From an uncultured Pseudomonadota bacterium (GTDB taxonomy: Bacteria; Pseudomonadota; Gammaproteobacteria; Burkholderiales; SG8-41), in the NCBI GenBank assembly GCA_946885605.1, contig CAMPGR010000060.1, positions 1-20,609 on the forward strand: 20,609 nucleotides of DNA, given 5' to 3'. The notes beneath the pieces were generated by a model, which was given only the letters and a program-made list of their open reading frames with translations, had not been told where the DNA came from and made no database searches. This document shows, piece after piece, positions 1 to 6,658 of this stretch (position 1 is its first letter; the number at the start of each line of letters is the position of its first letter). A program made the position numbers and the translations under genes.

Positions 1-920
1 GCGTATTGCGCTTCGACGCTATGCGGCCCTGCGACGGTCCAGTCTACGCCGATTGTCGCCGTCTTCTTCTTCAGCTCTTGCCCCGGCAGCGTATCGTACT
101 TGGCATCGAGATAGGTCGCACCGACTTCCACCGGGCCGAAACGATAGGCAATGGAAGCGCCCCAAGCCCTGTCGTCTGCGTCTTCGGTAGAGACTGGAGC
201 AAATCCGCCGAAGTCGTTATGCCGCTCATATGCCAGACCGATGCCCAACGGGCCGGCGTTGTAGATACCCGCCAGCGAGATCACGCGGGGCTTCTTGTTG
301 ACATCCCCATCGACGAGGGCATTATCCGCCGCAGCGTTGCCCGGCGAAAACGCCGCGAGAACCTGGAAACCGCCGAACATCGGGCTTTCGTAATAGGTCA
401 GACCGACTTCACGACGCTTCCAGCGTTGCCGCTGTACAGAATCGCCGCCGGTGCCGGTTGCGTCCGCGCCACCCGACCCACCGAAGGGCAGGAACGACAT
501 GCCGAGGAGACCCGTTTCTTCCGCGCCAACGGTACCAACGTTCAAGGCGCGCTTCATCGGCGTATCCCAGCGACCGAAGTGAATGTTACCGAAGCCGCCC
601 TTGAAGCCCACGGCGCTGTTACGTGTACACCAGCCGCTGTGGTCGATGCCGCGGATGTCAGCCGAGCTTTCGCACTGGAACCACGCCGACAGGCCGCCGC
701 CGAGTTTCTCCTCACCGCGGAAGCCGATGGCGCTGCCTCCCGGGGTGTCGGCGTAGTCCACGCTCGGCCGGCCCACGCCAGGCGCTGCATCGCCCTGTTC
801 CGCGATGCCGTATTCGTACGTGATCTGACCGTAGACCTGCACCGTGCTGGCCTGCGCCAGAGCCACGGCCGGGGCGCCGAGCGCACCTGCTACCGCAATG
901 GCCATCAGTTTCTTTTGCAT
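1..920 (-). CDS. Gram-negative porin, partial (3' end outside window)
   Basis: Trimeric beta-barrel porin of the outer membrane, a diffusion channel for small hydrophilic solutes. The minus strand reads open from ATG at 920 to the window edge, giving about 306 residues without a stop. The N-terminus MQKKLMAIAVAGALG...AVALA is a signal peptide with probable cleavage after ALA at residue 22. The mature part begins STVQVYGQ and contains SAIGFRGEEKLGGGLSAWFQ, then SAVGFKGGFGN and HFGRWDTPMK, the strand and L3-loop pattern of the betaproteobacterial porin family. A cysteine pair (FQCES and GWCTRN) probably forms a disulphide, as in many of these porins. Start choice: AGGAGA lies 6 bases before the ATG. 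It stands alone, divergent from the gene at 1297. The last 20-60 residues expected for the family are missing only because the window ends. Family assignment is sure; substrate is not predictable. Confidence 0.93.
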   Translation of the reverse strand, partial: MQKKLMAIAVAGALGAPAVALAQASTVQVYGQITYEYGIAEQGDAAPGVGRPSVDYADTPGGSAIGFRGEEKLGGGLSAWFQCESSADIRGIDHSGWCTRNSAVGFKGGFGNIHFGRWDTPMKRALNVGTVGAEETGLLGMSFLPFGGSGGADATGTGGDSVQRQRWKRREVGLTYYESPMFGGFQVLAAFSPGNAAADNALVDGDVNKKPRVISLAGIYNAGPLGIGLAYERHNDFGGFAPVSTEDADDRAWGASIAYRFGPVEVGATYLDAKYDTLPGQELKKKTATIGVDWTVAGPHSVEAQY

Positions 921-1006
921 GTTGAATCTCCTGTGATGTTTTTCGATACCGACGCCCCAGTTGCCATCCGGGACGCAACGCTCCCCAAAAACCGGAGGCT
1001 GGCGTT

Positions 1007-1036
1007 AGTATGCCAATTCGATAGCGCGAGGCTCAA
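1007..1036 (-). promoter_or_regulatory. Candidate sigma-70 promoter of the porin
   Basis: On the minus strand, TTGAGC (1036-1031) and CATACT (1012-1007) are separated by 18 bases. The -10 box is preceded by TGG, which fits an extended -10. Transcription would start near 1000, giving an untranslated leader of about 80 bases before the porin ATG at 920. This is pattern matching by eye. Confidence 0.4.
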
Positions 1037-1073
1037 CAACAACATGAATCTGCAGCAGTAAAATGCCTGTTTT

Positions 1074-1091
1074 TGTTGCATCAATACAACA
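1074..1091. promoter_or_regulatory. Small inverted repeat upstream of the porin promoter
   Basis: TGTTG (1074-1078) and CAACA (1087-1091) form an inverted repeat with an 8-base spacer inside an AT-rich patch. It lies about 40 bases upstream of the proposed porin -35 box. This is where an activator or repressor of a porin could bind. Arms this short can occur by chance. Confidence 0.2.
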
Positions 1092-1283
1092 TTGGAATGA
1101 GCACGAGTTGGGCAGGAAAGGCGCGCCCCCGGGTTCGGGCTCGCAATAACTCGGACGGGCGCTCGATTGCCGGGAGGCGGGCCGAGGCAATTCTGAACTG
1201 CAACCGTCAAATAAATTACCGCTTCTTCAATGACTTGCAGCGCATCCCCAAGATTTGGGCAAGGTGACCGACGACGCGCACCA

Positions 1284-1289
1284 TATAAT
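1284..1289 (+). promoter_or_regulatory. Consensus -10 box of the cysteine-rich protein gene
   Basis: TATAAT matches the sigma-70 consensus perfectly. It ends 7 bases before the ATG at 1297, so transcription would begin at or next to the start codon. No good -35 hexamer is visible at 16-18 bases; TTGGGC at 1255 is too far (23 bases). Confidence 0.5.
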
Positions 1290-1296
1290 AGCGGCT

Positions 1297-1800
1297 ATGG
1301 CGAAGCGACCGGCAACCCGCGAATGCCAACCCTGCACCGCCTGCTGCGATGGGTGGCTGCAGATCCGCGTGAACGGCGTCGAGGTGTATCCGGGCAAGCG
1401 CTGCCCGCACAGCACGGGATCCGGATGCGACGACTACGCCAATCGCCCTGTGGATCCCTGCGTGCACTTCATCTGCGGCTGGCGCATGAACAACAGTCCG
1501 CTGCCGGAATGGATGAAGCCCGACAACGCGAAAGTGATCGTGCTCTTCGATCAGCACACGTGGCGCGGATACCCCGTGGATGTCGCGGTGCCGGTCGGCA
1601 AGAGAATCCCGCCGCGCGCGCTGAAGTGGCTGCAGCAGTTTGCGGAAAGCAACAACCGGATGCTGCTCTACTCCGAGCAGATTGTGGAGAACGGACAGTA
1701 CACCAGACAGCAGTTCGTCTCGGCGTACGGCCCGCGTGAATTCCAGCAGGAAATGGCAGAGCGCGCGGCGCGCGGCGAAGGACTGACAACAGATCGTTAG
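1297..1800 (+). CDS. Cysteine-rich YkgJ-like putative metal/iron-sulphur binding protein
   Basis: A 167-residue cytoplasmic protein of unknown function. Eight cysteines lie in the first 60 residues: C10-x2-C13-x2-C16-C17, then C36, C44, C55 and C60. The leading CxxCxxCC resembles the zinc or iron-sulphur cluster binding YkgJ/UPF0153 family (often CxxCGxCC), in which the cysteines bind a metal or cluster. The C-terminal part (from about residue 85) has no cysteine and contains a motif VGKRIPPRALKWLQQF. No signal peptide or membrane segment is seen. Start choice: ATG 1297 follows the TATAAT box by 7 bases and has no Shine-Dalgarno sequence; an in-frame TTG at 1255 would lie upstream of that box and also lacks one. 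The gene is alone, convergent with the aldo/keto reductase gene. The reading frame is sure, the family tentative. Confidence 0.8.
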   Translation: MAKRPATRECQPCTACCDGWLQIRVNGVEVYPGKRCPHSTGSGCDDYANRPVDPCVHFICGWRMNNSPLPEWMKPDNAKVIVLFDQHTWRGYPVDVAVPVGKRIPPRALKWLQQFAESNNRMLLYSEQIVENGQYTRQQFVSAYGPREFQQEMAERAARGEGLTTDR

Positions 1801-1863
1801 GCGCCGGTCTGTCGTCGATGTCTTACAGCATTTTCCTCAGGCAGATCGCGGACTGACTCGTTT

Positions 1864-2865
1864 TCAAATGCCGAGGCCGCTCAATTGCTTTTCGGGGTAG
1901 CGCGTGCCGGCGGTGACCCCCGGCGGGAACGCGCGCTTCAGCTCTTCCACCTCGTCCGAACTCAACGTGATATCGAGCGCCTCGCAATTTTCCTCGAGAT
2001 ACTTGCGCCGCTTGGTACCCGGAATGGGCACGACGTCCTGTCCCTGGGCGAGGAGCCAGGCGAGCGCGATCTGGGCGGGCGTCGCCTTCTTCTTCGCTGC
2101 GATCCGCTCCAGCGGTTGCAACAGCTCGGCATTCTTGCCGATGTTGTCCGGCGCGAAGCGCGGATGATCACGACGCCGATCCTTGGGTAAGAGCGCGTCA
2201 AGCGTCTTCATGGTCGCCGTAAGAAAACCGCGGCCCAGCGGCGCGTAGGCCATGAAGCCTATGCCCAGTTCACCGCATGTCGGCAATATCGCCTGCTCGA
2301 CATCCCGGCTCCAAAGCGAATATTCGGTTTCGACCGCCGCGATGGGTTGCACCTTGTGCGCGCGGCGTATCGTCTGCGGCCCCGCCTCGGAAAGCTGCAG
2401 GTAACGGACCTTGCCCTGCTCGACGAGGCGTTTCATTGCGCCGACGGTGTCTTCGATGGGGACCGTCTTGTCGACGCGATGCAGGCCGTAAAGGTCGATC
2501 ACATCGACGCCCAGCATCCTGAGGCTCTTCTCGCACGCCTGCGGCACGTAATCGGGATGCCCTCCGGTCAGCGCGGGGCCGCCACCGTCCCCGCCCCGGC
2601 TCGCCAGCGCGAGGTTGCCGAACTTGGTGGCGATCAGAACCTTGTCGCGCCGGCCTTTCACCGCCCTGCCGACGAGCTGCTCGTTCACGCCATTGCCGTA
2701 GGCGTCGGATGTGACGAGGAGGTTTACACCGAGGTCGATTGCCCGATGTATGGTCGAGATCGATTCTTCATCATTGGGCTCGCCGTAGCTGATCGACATT
2801 CCCATGCAGCCGAGTCCAAGGGCCGAGACCTGGGGTCCATTACTCCCGAGCTTGCGTGTCTGCAT
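1864..2865 (-). CDS. Aldo/keto reductase with substituted catalytic aspartate
   Basis: NADPH-dependent oxidoreductase of the aldo/keto reductase superfamily (333 residues, a normal length), of the type close to plant and bacterial AKR13 or auxin-induced-like proteins. It opens [20 protein letters not shown], followed by the [15 protein letters not shown] segment, catalytic Lys in IATKFG (K81), the His region LYGLHRVD (H129), [22 protein letters not shown], the late barrel motif [13 protein letters not shown] and the cofactor motif [15 protein letters not shown]. Tyr56 of the tetrad is present (AYG), but the Asp expected five residues before it is Val51 (LLVTSDAYG; codon GTC at 2715-2713). A nearby Asp54 could not occupy the same position. 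Start choice: ATG 2865 follows AGGAGGAG by 6 bases; an upstream in-frame start at 2904 would add 13 unsupported residues. It lies 64 bases after the FAH-family gene, probably in one operon. Confidence 0.93.
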   Translation of the reverse strand: MQTRKLGSNGPQVSALGLGCMGMSISYGEPNDEESISTIHRAIDLGVNLLVTSDAYGNGVNEQLVGRAVKGRRDKVLIATKFGNLALASRGGDGGGPALTGGHPDYVPQACEKSLRMLGVDVIDLYGLHRVDKTVPIEDTVGAMKRLVEQGKVRYLQLSEAGPQTIRRAHKVQPIAAVETEYSLWSRDVEQAILPTCGELGIGFMAYAPLGRGFLTATMKTLDALLPKDRRRDHPRFAPDNIGKNAELLQPLERIAAKKKATPAQIALAWLLAQGQDVVPIPGTKRRKYLEENCEALDITLSSDEVEELKRAFPPGVTAGTRYPEKQLSGLGI

Positions 2866-2929
2866 CTGCGTCTCCTCCTGACTGCCGGCCAAGCGCGAAC
2901 GCATCGTTCACGCGTCGCCGATTGTTGAC

Positions 2930-3619
2930 TTAACGGGCGTAGGTAATCGTCAAATCGCCTACACCGTCCACATGGCCTTCGAGCTTATCGCCGCGCTGCA
3001 CCGGTCCTACTCCGGCCGGGGTACCCGAATAGATCAGATCGCCGGGCCTGAGCGTGATGAGCCGCGACAGGTACGAAATCGTTTCCGGCACGTTCCAGAT
3101 CATCTCCGCGAGATCGCCCTTCTGCTTCATTTCGCCGTTCACCTTGAGCCAGATCGCGCCCTTCGCGGGATGGCCGACCATCCCCACGGTCTTGAGTGCG
3201 GTGCACGGCGCGGAGTTGTCGAACGCCTTGCCCATCTCCCATGGCCGGCCCATCTTCTTCGCTTCGCCCTGCAGGTCGCGCCGCGTCATGTCGAGACCGA
3301 CCGCGTAGCCGAAAACATGGTCGAGCGCCCTGGCTTCCGGGATATCGGCGCCGCCTTTGCCGATTGCGACCACCAGCTCGATCTCATGATGCAGATCCGT
3401 CGTGGCCTGCGGAAAAGGAATGGTTGTACCGTTCTGCACGATGGCATCCGCAGGCTTCATGAAGAAAAACGGCGGCTCGCGGTCGGGGTCGTGCCCCATT
3501 TCGCGGGCGTGCTCGGCATAGTTGCGGCCCACGCAGTAGATGCGCCCGACGGGGAACGATTTATTGCTCTGTGCCACCGCCAGCACCGGCACGCCGGGAA
3601 AGTCGATTGCGTAATCCAT
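2930..3619 (-). CDS. Fumarylacetoacetate hydrolase family protein (fumarylpyruvate/acylpyruvate hydrolase-like)
   Basis: Metal-dependent C-C bond hydrolase of the FAH superfamily, 229 residues, the single-domain size of fumarylpyruvate hydrolase (NagK) and acylpyruvases. Motifs: RIYCVGRNYAEHAREMG (26-42), metal ligands in HHEIELVV (E79, E81) and D110 in GYAVGLDMTRRDLQ, K131 in GKAFDNSAP, and the SGTPAGVG turn (198-205). All ligand residues of the family are there, so it should be active; Mg2+ or Mn2+ is usual. Family members split fumarylpyruvate in the gentisate route, acylpyruvates, or 2,4-diketo-3-deoxy sugar acids. No gentisate dioxygenase lies nearby, so the substrate is open. Start choice: ATG 3619 follows AAGGACT. 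It is divergent from the enolase-superfamily gene at 3806 and is the first gene of a probable operon with the aldo/keto reductase. Confidence 0.92.
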   Translation of the reverse strand: MDYAIDFPGVPVLAVAQSNKSFPVGRIYCVGRNYAEHAREMGHDPDREPPFFFMKPADAIVQNGTTIPFPQATTDLHHEIELVVAIGKGGADIPEARALDHVFGYAVGLDMTRRDLQGEAKKMGRPWEMGKAFDNSAPCTALKTVGMVGHPAKGAIWLKVNGEMKQKGDLAEMIWNVPETISYLSRLITLRPGDLIYSGTPAGVGPVQRGDKLEGHVDGVGDLTITYAR

Positions 3620-3764
3620 TTGGAGTCCTTGTGAGTTCAGCTCGGCGCCGGGCCGGAGACGGCTCGAAGGGATTTGGAATGCCGAGTGCGTGAATCGGGC
3701 GAATTATCCGGTAAGCCGGAGAGTGGCGTCAATTTCGCGCACCGGAAGCGGACTATACGCGTTG

Positions 3765-3770
3765 TATACT
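3765..3770 (+). promoter_or_regulatory. Candidate -10 box of the enolase-superfamily operon
   Basis: TATACT lies 35 bases before the GTG start at 3806, in the gap between divergent operons. No convincing -35 hexamer is seen at the right distance, so an activator may be needed. A second similar hexamer, TATACG, lies 11 bases upstream. Confidence 0.35.
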
Positions 3771-3805
3771 CGCCGCTTCAGAGCGACCACCTTTCCGGAG
3801 GAAAC

Positions 3806-4900
3806 GTGAAGATCAAATCCATCAAGGCGACCATCCACCGCATCCACGCCGAGGTGCCGCTCCTCAAGCACCCGCTTGCGCGAAAGATCGTCTTCTGCGA
3901 ACTGGAAACGGATGAGGGACACAAGGGCTACGGGCTTACCGGCGGCGCCTATCTTCCGGTTGCCGTCGCGACCGCGATCAACAAGGAATTCCTGCCCGTC
4001 GTCAAGGACATGGATCCGCGCGACACGGAAGCGATCCACGAGAAGGTCTGGTGGAAGATGAACCAGCGCAGCATGACCGGCGTGGTATCGAGCGCGCTTT
4101 CGTGCATCGATATCGCATGCTGGGACATACACGGCAAGGCAACGGGCCGCACGATCGCACAGTTGCTCGGGGGCGCGCGCGACTGGGCGCCCACCTACTG
4201 CACGTTCGGCTTCCCCGAATACGACCGTGATGCGCTCAAGCAGGCGGCAAAGGATCGGCTCGCCGAAGGCCATCGGCGGCTCAAAATGGTGGTCGGCGTG
4301 GACAAGGGCGGCTGGCAGGAAGACGCCAAGCGGGTGCGGCTCGTGCGCGACACGATCGGCCCGGACATCGAGCTCATGATGGATGCGAACTACAAGTTTC
4401 AGCCGGTCGAGGCGAAATTGCTCTGCCGCGCCGTCGAGGACTGCAATCTCACATGGTTCGAGGAACCGCTCTACGCCAACGATACGCGTGCGATGGCGGA
4501 CCTGCGGCGCTCGACGCGCATACCGCTTTCCGCCGGGCAGATGGAAGGCCACCGCTGGCGCCTGCGTGAGCTGATCGAGCGGCAGGCGGTGGACATCATT
4601 CAGCCCAACTGCTGCTACAACGGGGGTTACACCGAAACGATGAAAGTCGCGCACCTCGCGCAGTGCTTCAACCTCCCGATCGCGAACGGCGGCGGCTGGC
4701 CGCTCTTCAACATGCATGCCATGGCGGGCCTCATGAACGGCTGGCGCGTCGAGTTCCATCTCGACATGCAATCGGTCGGGGAACAGGTTTTTGTGAATCC
4801 TCCGCGGCCGGAGAACAACATCGTTCGCATACCGTCGGCGCCCGGGCTTGGGCTCACGCCGAACTTCGATAAGCTGAAGGACAGCCGTATCGACGCTTGA
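3806..4900 (+). CDS. Mandelate racemase/muconate lactonizing enzyme family protein, atypical active site
   Basis: Member of the enolase superfamily, 364 residues, the normal length. The N-terminal capping domain (about 1-125) ends with CIDIACWDIHGKATGRTIAQ and LLGG; the barrel follows. Metal-ligand positions by eye: D193 in MMDANYKFQP and E219 in WFEEP are present, but the third (usually Glu in a GE motif) reads GQ (Q245 in SAGQMEGHRW). The KxK motif reads LKMVVG, keeping K160 but with V162 in place of the second Lys. The positions of the mandelate-racemase Asp-His dyad look like N268 (IIQPN) and G295 (IANGGGWP). The chemistry is therefore not the standard racemase or dehydratase type, and substrate cannot be predicted. 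Start choice: GTG 3806 follows GGAGGA by 3 bases; the frame is open further upstream, but that part is not family-like. It is first of a tight three-gene run and divergent from FAH and aldo/keto reductase genes. Confidence 0.9.
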   Translation: MKIKSIKATIHRIHAEVPLLKHPLARKIVFCELETDEGHKGYGLTGGAYLPVAVATAINKEFLPVVKDMDPRDTEAIHEKVWWKMNQRSMTGVVSSALSCIDIACWDIHGKATGRTIAQLLGGARDWAPTYCTFGFPEYDRDALKQAAKDRLAEGHRRLKMVVGVDKGGWQEDAKRVRLVRDTIGPDIELMMDANYKFQPVEAKLLCRAVEDCNLTWFEEPLYANDTRAMADLRRSTRIPLSAGQMEGHRWRLRELIERQAVDIIQPNCCYNGGYTETMKVAHLAQCFNLPIANGGGWPLFNMHAMAGLMNGWRVEFHLDMQSVGEQVFVNPPRPENNIVRIPSAPGLGLTPNFDKLKDSRIDA

Positions 4901-4930
4901 AGCACCGGAGGCTGCCGTTGAACGCGTGCC

Positions 4931-5341
4931 ATGGGTGAAACGGCAAGTCTCTGGACCCTCTTCACCAGCTCTTTTCTTGCCGCGACATTGCTTCCCGGCG
5001 GCTCGGAAGCGGTGCTCTACGGCGTGCTCCGGCTGCATCCCGAAACGCTGTGGGCGGCAATCGGTGCCGCAACCCTGGGCAACACGCTGGGCGGCATGAC
5101 TTCCTACCTGCTGGGGCGCCTCCTGCCGCAAACCAGGCCGCTCCGCGGAGTCGAGGCGGTGCGCAAGTACGGCTGCTCCGCCCTGCTTCTCGCGTGGGTG
5201 CCGTTCCTCGGCGACCCGCTTTGCGTGGCAGCGGGATGGCTGCGCGTCAACGCAGCTTGCGCAGCGCTTTTCATGGCCGCCGGGAAGTTTGCGCGTTACG
5301 GGATGCTCGTCGCCGCACTCGAGTGGTCTCCGGCAACGTAA
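4931..5341 (+). CDS. YqaA-like (DedA/SNARE-associated type) small membrane protein
   Basis: Inner-membrane protein of 136 residues. The opening SSFLAATLLPGGSEAVL is the hallmark of the YqaA family, distant relatives of DedA and SNARE-associated proteins, whose exact transport role is unknown. Further family features are the glycine-rich segment GNTLGGMTSYLLGRLLP (about 54-70), the cytoplasmic stretch VEAVRKYG, and hydrophobic LLLAWVPFLGDPLCVAAGWL (about 88-107) with the conserved Pro-Leu pair. About four membrane segments. ATG 4931 is the first start after an in-frame stop at 4919. GGAGG at 4907 is too far away (about 19 bases) to be a good ribosome site, so translation may be coupled to the gene ending at 4900. 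The next gene starts 4 bases after its stop. Confidence 0.82.
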   Translation: MGETASLWTLFTSSFLAATLLPGGSEAVLYGVLRLHPETLWAAIGAATLGNTLGGMTSYLLGRLLPQTRPLRGVEAVRKYGCSALLLAWVPFLGDPLCVAAGWLRVNAACAALFMAAGKFARYGMLVAALEWSPAT

Positions 5342-5345
5342 TCCC

Positions 5346-6464
5346 ATGCGTGCGGCGACGGCGTACTTTTCGCGGGACTATGCCACGGCACGAGCACGGT
5401 TTCGTGCTGTTGCGCAGACCGCCGGTGCCGCATTGCACGCACTTACGCTCGATGCCCGGGGACCGGCGCACGAGGAGCTGACGATCGACATCGCGCGGTT
5501 AGGCGATGGGAGGGCGCCCCGTGTCTTGTTACATACGAGCGGGCTGCACGGTGTGGAAGCATTCGCCGGGTCCGCAATTCAGCTGGCGCTGCTGGAGAAG
5601 CCGCCCCAATTGCCGGCCGACTGCGCAATCGTGCTCGTGCATGTGCTCAATCCCTACGGGATGGCGTGGCTGCGCCGCGCGAACGAGAACAACGTCGATC
5701 TCAATCGCAATTTCCTTGCCGAGGGCGAAAGCTGGTCGGGCGCTCCGGAAATCTACACGCGTATCGATGGCATCCTCAATCCTCCCACGCAACCGCGCCG
5801 CGACTTCTTCTACCTGCGGGCGCTGTGGCAGACCTTTCGCCATGGCTTCCGCTCGCTCAAGCAGGCGGTCGCCTGCGGCCAGTACGAGTTTCCACGCGGA
5901 CTCTTCTTTGGCGGACGCGCGCTCGAACAGGGGCCCCGGCTGTTTATGGAGTGGTTGCGGGAGAATCTCGCGCACGCGCATTACGTCTTCGCGCTCGATG
6001 TGCATACCGGGCTCGGCGCATGGGGTTGCGATACGCTGCTCCTGGAGGCGGGCGCTGGCGCCACCCCACTGGACACGTTGCGCGACGCGCTGGGTCATGA
6101 GGTGATCAACGTGACAGCCGATCCCGGCGTTGCTTACGAAATACGCGGGGGAATGGGCGGGATGCTGCCGCGCGTGCTTGCCGGTGTTGCGCTCGACTTC
6201 GTCCTCCAGGAACTGGGCACCTATTCCCCGCTCGTCGTATTTCATGCGTTGCGCGAGGAGAATCGCTGGCATCACTGCGGCGGCGGGTTGGATCATGCGG
6301 TAAAGGCGCGCCTGCTGGAGTGCCTCTGCCCGGAGGCTTCCGCGTGGCGCACCCGCGCCTTGGCGCATGGTGAGCGACTCGCACGAGCCGCCGCGAGATG
6401 GGCCTTTGCGGGCCGAGCCGTTACGCCACTCAAGCAGCGCGGCGAAGGCGGCTGCGGTGCGTAG
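5346..6464 (+). CDS. DUF2817 family protein, M14-like zinc carboxypeptidase fold
   Basis: Protein of 372 residues matching the DUF2817 family, which has the metal-site pattern of M14 zinc carboxypeptidases. Visible residues: zinc ligands H68 and E71 in SGLHGVEAFAGS, the arginine motif NNVDLNRNF (R121), third zinc ligand H220 in ALDVHTGLGAWG, and a candidate catalytic Glu (E289) in LQELGTYS. It starts with a family-like segment SRDYATARARF. No signal peptide, so probably cytoplasmic; the substrate is unknown, a peptide or amide bond being likely. Start choice: ATG 5346 lies 4 bases after the YqaA-like stop and is the first Met before family-like sequence; an in-frame GTG/ATG extension reaching 5289 would overlap the previous gene. 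No clear Shine-Dalgarno sequence, so translational coupling is likely. Confidence 0.85.
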   Translation: MRAATAYFSRDYATARARFRAVAQTAGAALHALTLDARGPAHEELTIDIARLGDGRAPRVLLHTSGLHGVEAFAGSAIQLALLEKPPQLPADCAIVLVHVLNPYGMAWLRRANENNVDLNRNFLAEGESWSGAPEIYTRIDGILNPPTQPRRDFFYLRALWQTFRHGFRSLKQAVACGQYEFPRGLFFGGRALEQGPRLFMEWLRENLAHAHYVFALDVHTGLGAWGCDTLLLEAGAGATPLDTLRDALGHEVINVTADPGVAYEIRGGMGGMLPRVLAGVALDFVLQELGTYSPLVVFHALREENRWHHCGGGLDHAVKARLLECLCPEASAWRTRALAHGERLARAAARWAFAGRAVTPLKQRGEGGCGA

Positions 6465-6518
6465 GAATTCTTGTCGCGTCGCACCCGCCTCTTGCACCGG
6501 CCCCAGATCATGAGAGAA

Positions 6519-6577
6519 TGTGAACTAATTCTGCCAGTTCGCGGGCATACTTCACGTGGCGGGTGATTTTGTTCACA
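6519..6577. promoter_or_regulatory. Widely spaced inverted heptamers upstream of the 6659 gene
   Basis: TGTGAAC (6519-6525) and GTTCACA (6571-6577) are exact reverse complements, with centres 52 bases apart, about five helical turns. They lie in the 194-base gap before the 532-residue protein. Each half resembles a Crp/Fnr-type half site (TGTGA). They could be paired operator half sites; a chance match cannot be excluded. A 12-base palindrome, CCGACGCGTCGG, follows at 6626-6637. Confidence 0.22.
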
Positions 6578-6658
6578 GGCGGTAGCGAGGGCTTCGACTA
6601 AGCTGTCTTTCGAAATGACGCGCCACCGACGCGTCGGCGCCGAGATGGGAGCCACAGC

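Larger units (their letters stand above)
921..1296. other. Intergenic regulatory region between divergent genes
   Basis: This 376-base gap holds no convincing gene. It contains the porin leader and promoter, the inverted repeat at 1074-1091, AT-rich patches around 1055-1095 and 1205-1235, and the -10 box of the rightward gene at 1284. Short frames here have no ribosome binding site and no protein-like composition. Confidence 0.6.

Noticed and set aside
6..1061. 351-codon open frame on the plus strand over the porin
   Set aside because: The minus strand reads a complete porin N-terminus with signal peptide and ribosome site in the same place; the plus frame has neither.
1801..1863. Bidirectional terminator between the convergent genes
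   Set aside because: No stem-loop followed by Ts is visible on either strand in these 63 bases.
3704..5347. 547-codon open frame on the minus strand opposite the enolase-superfamily and YqaA-like genes
   Set aside because: Composition is arginine and alanine rich with no recognisable motif, and it covers two good plus-strand genes.
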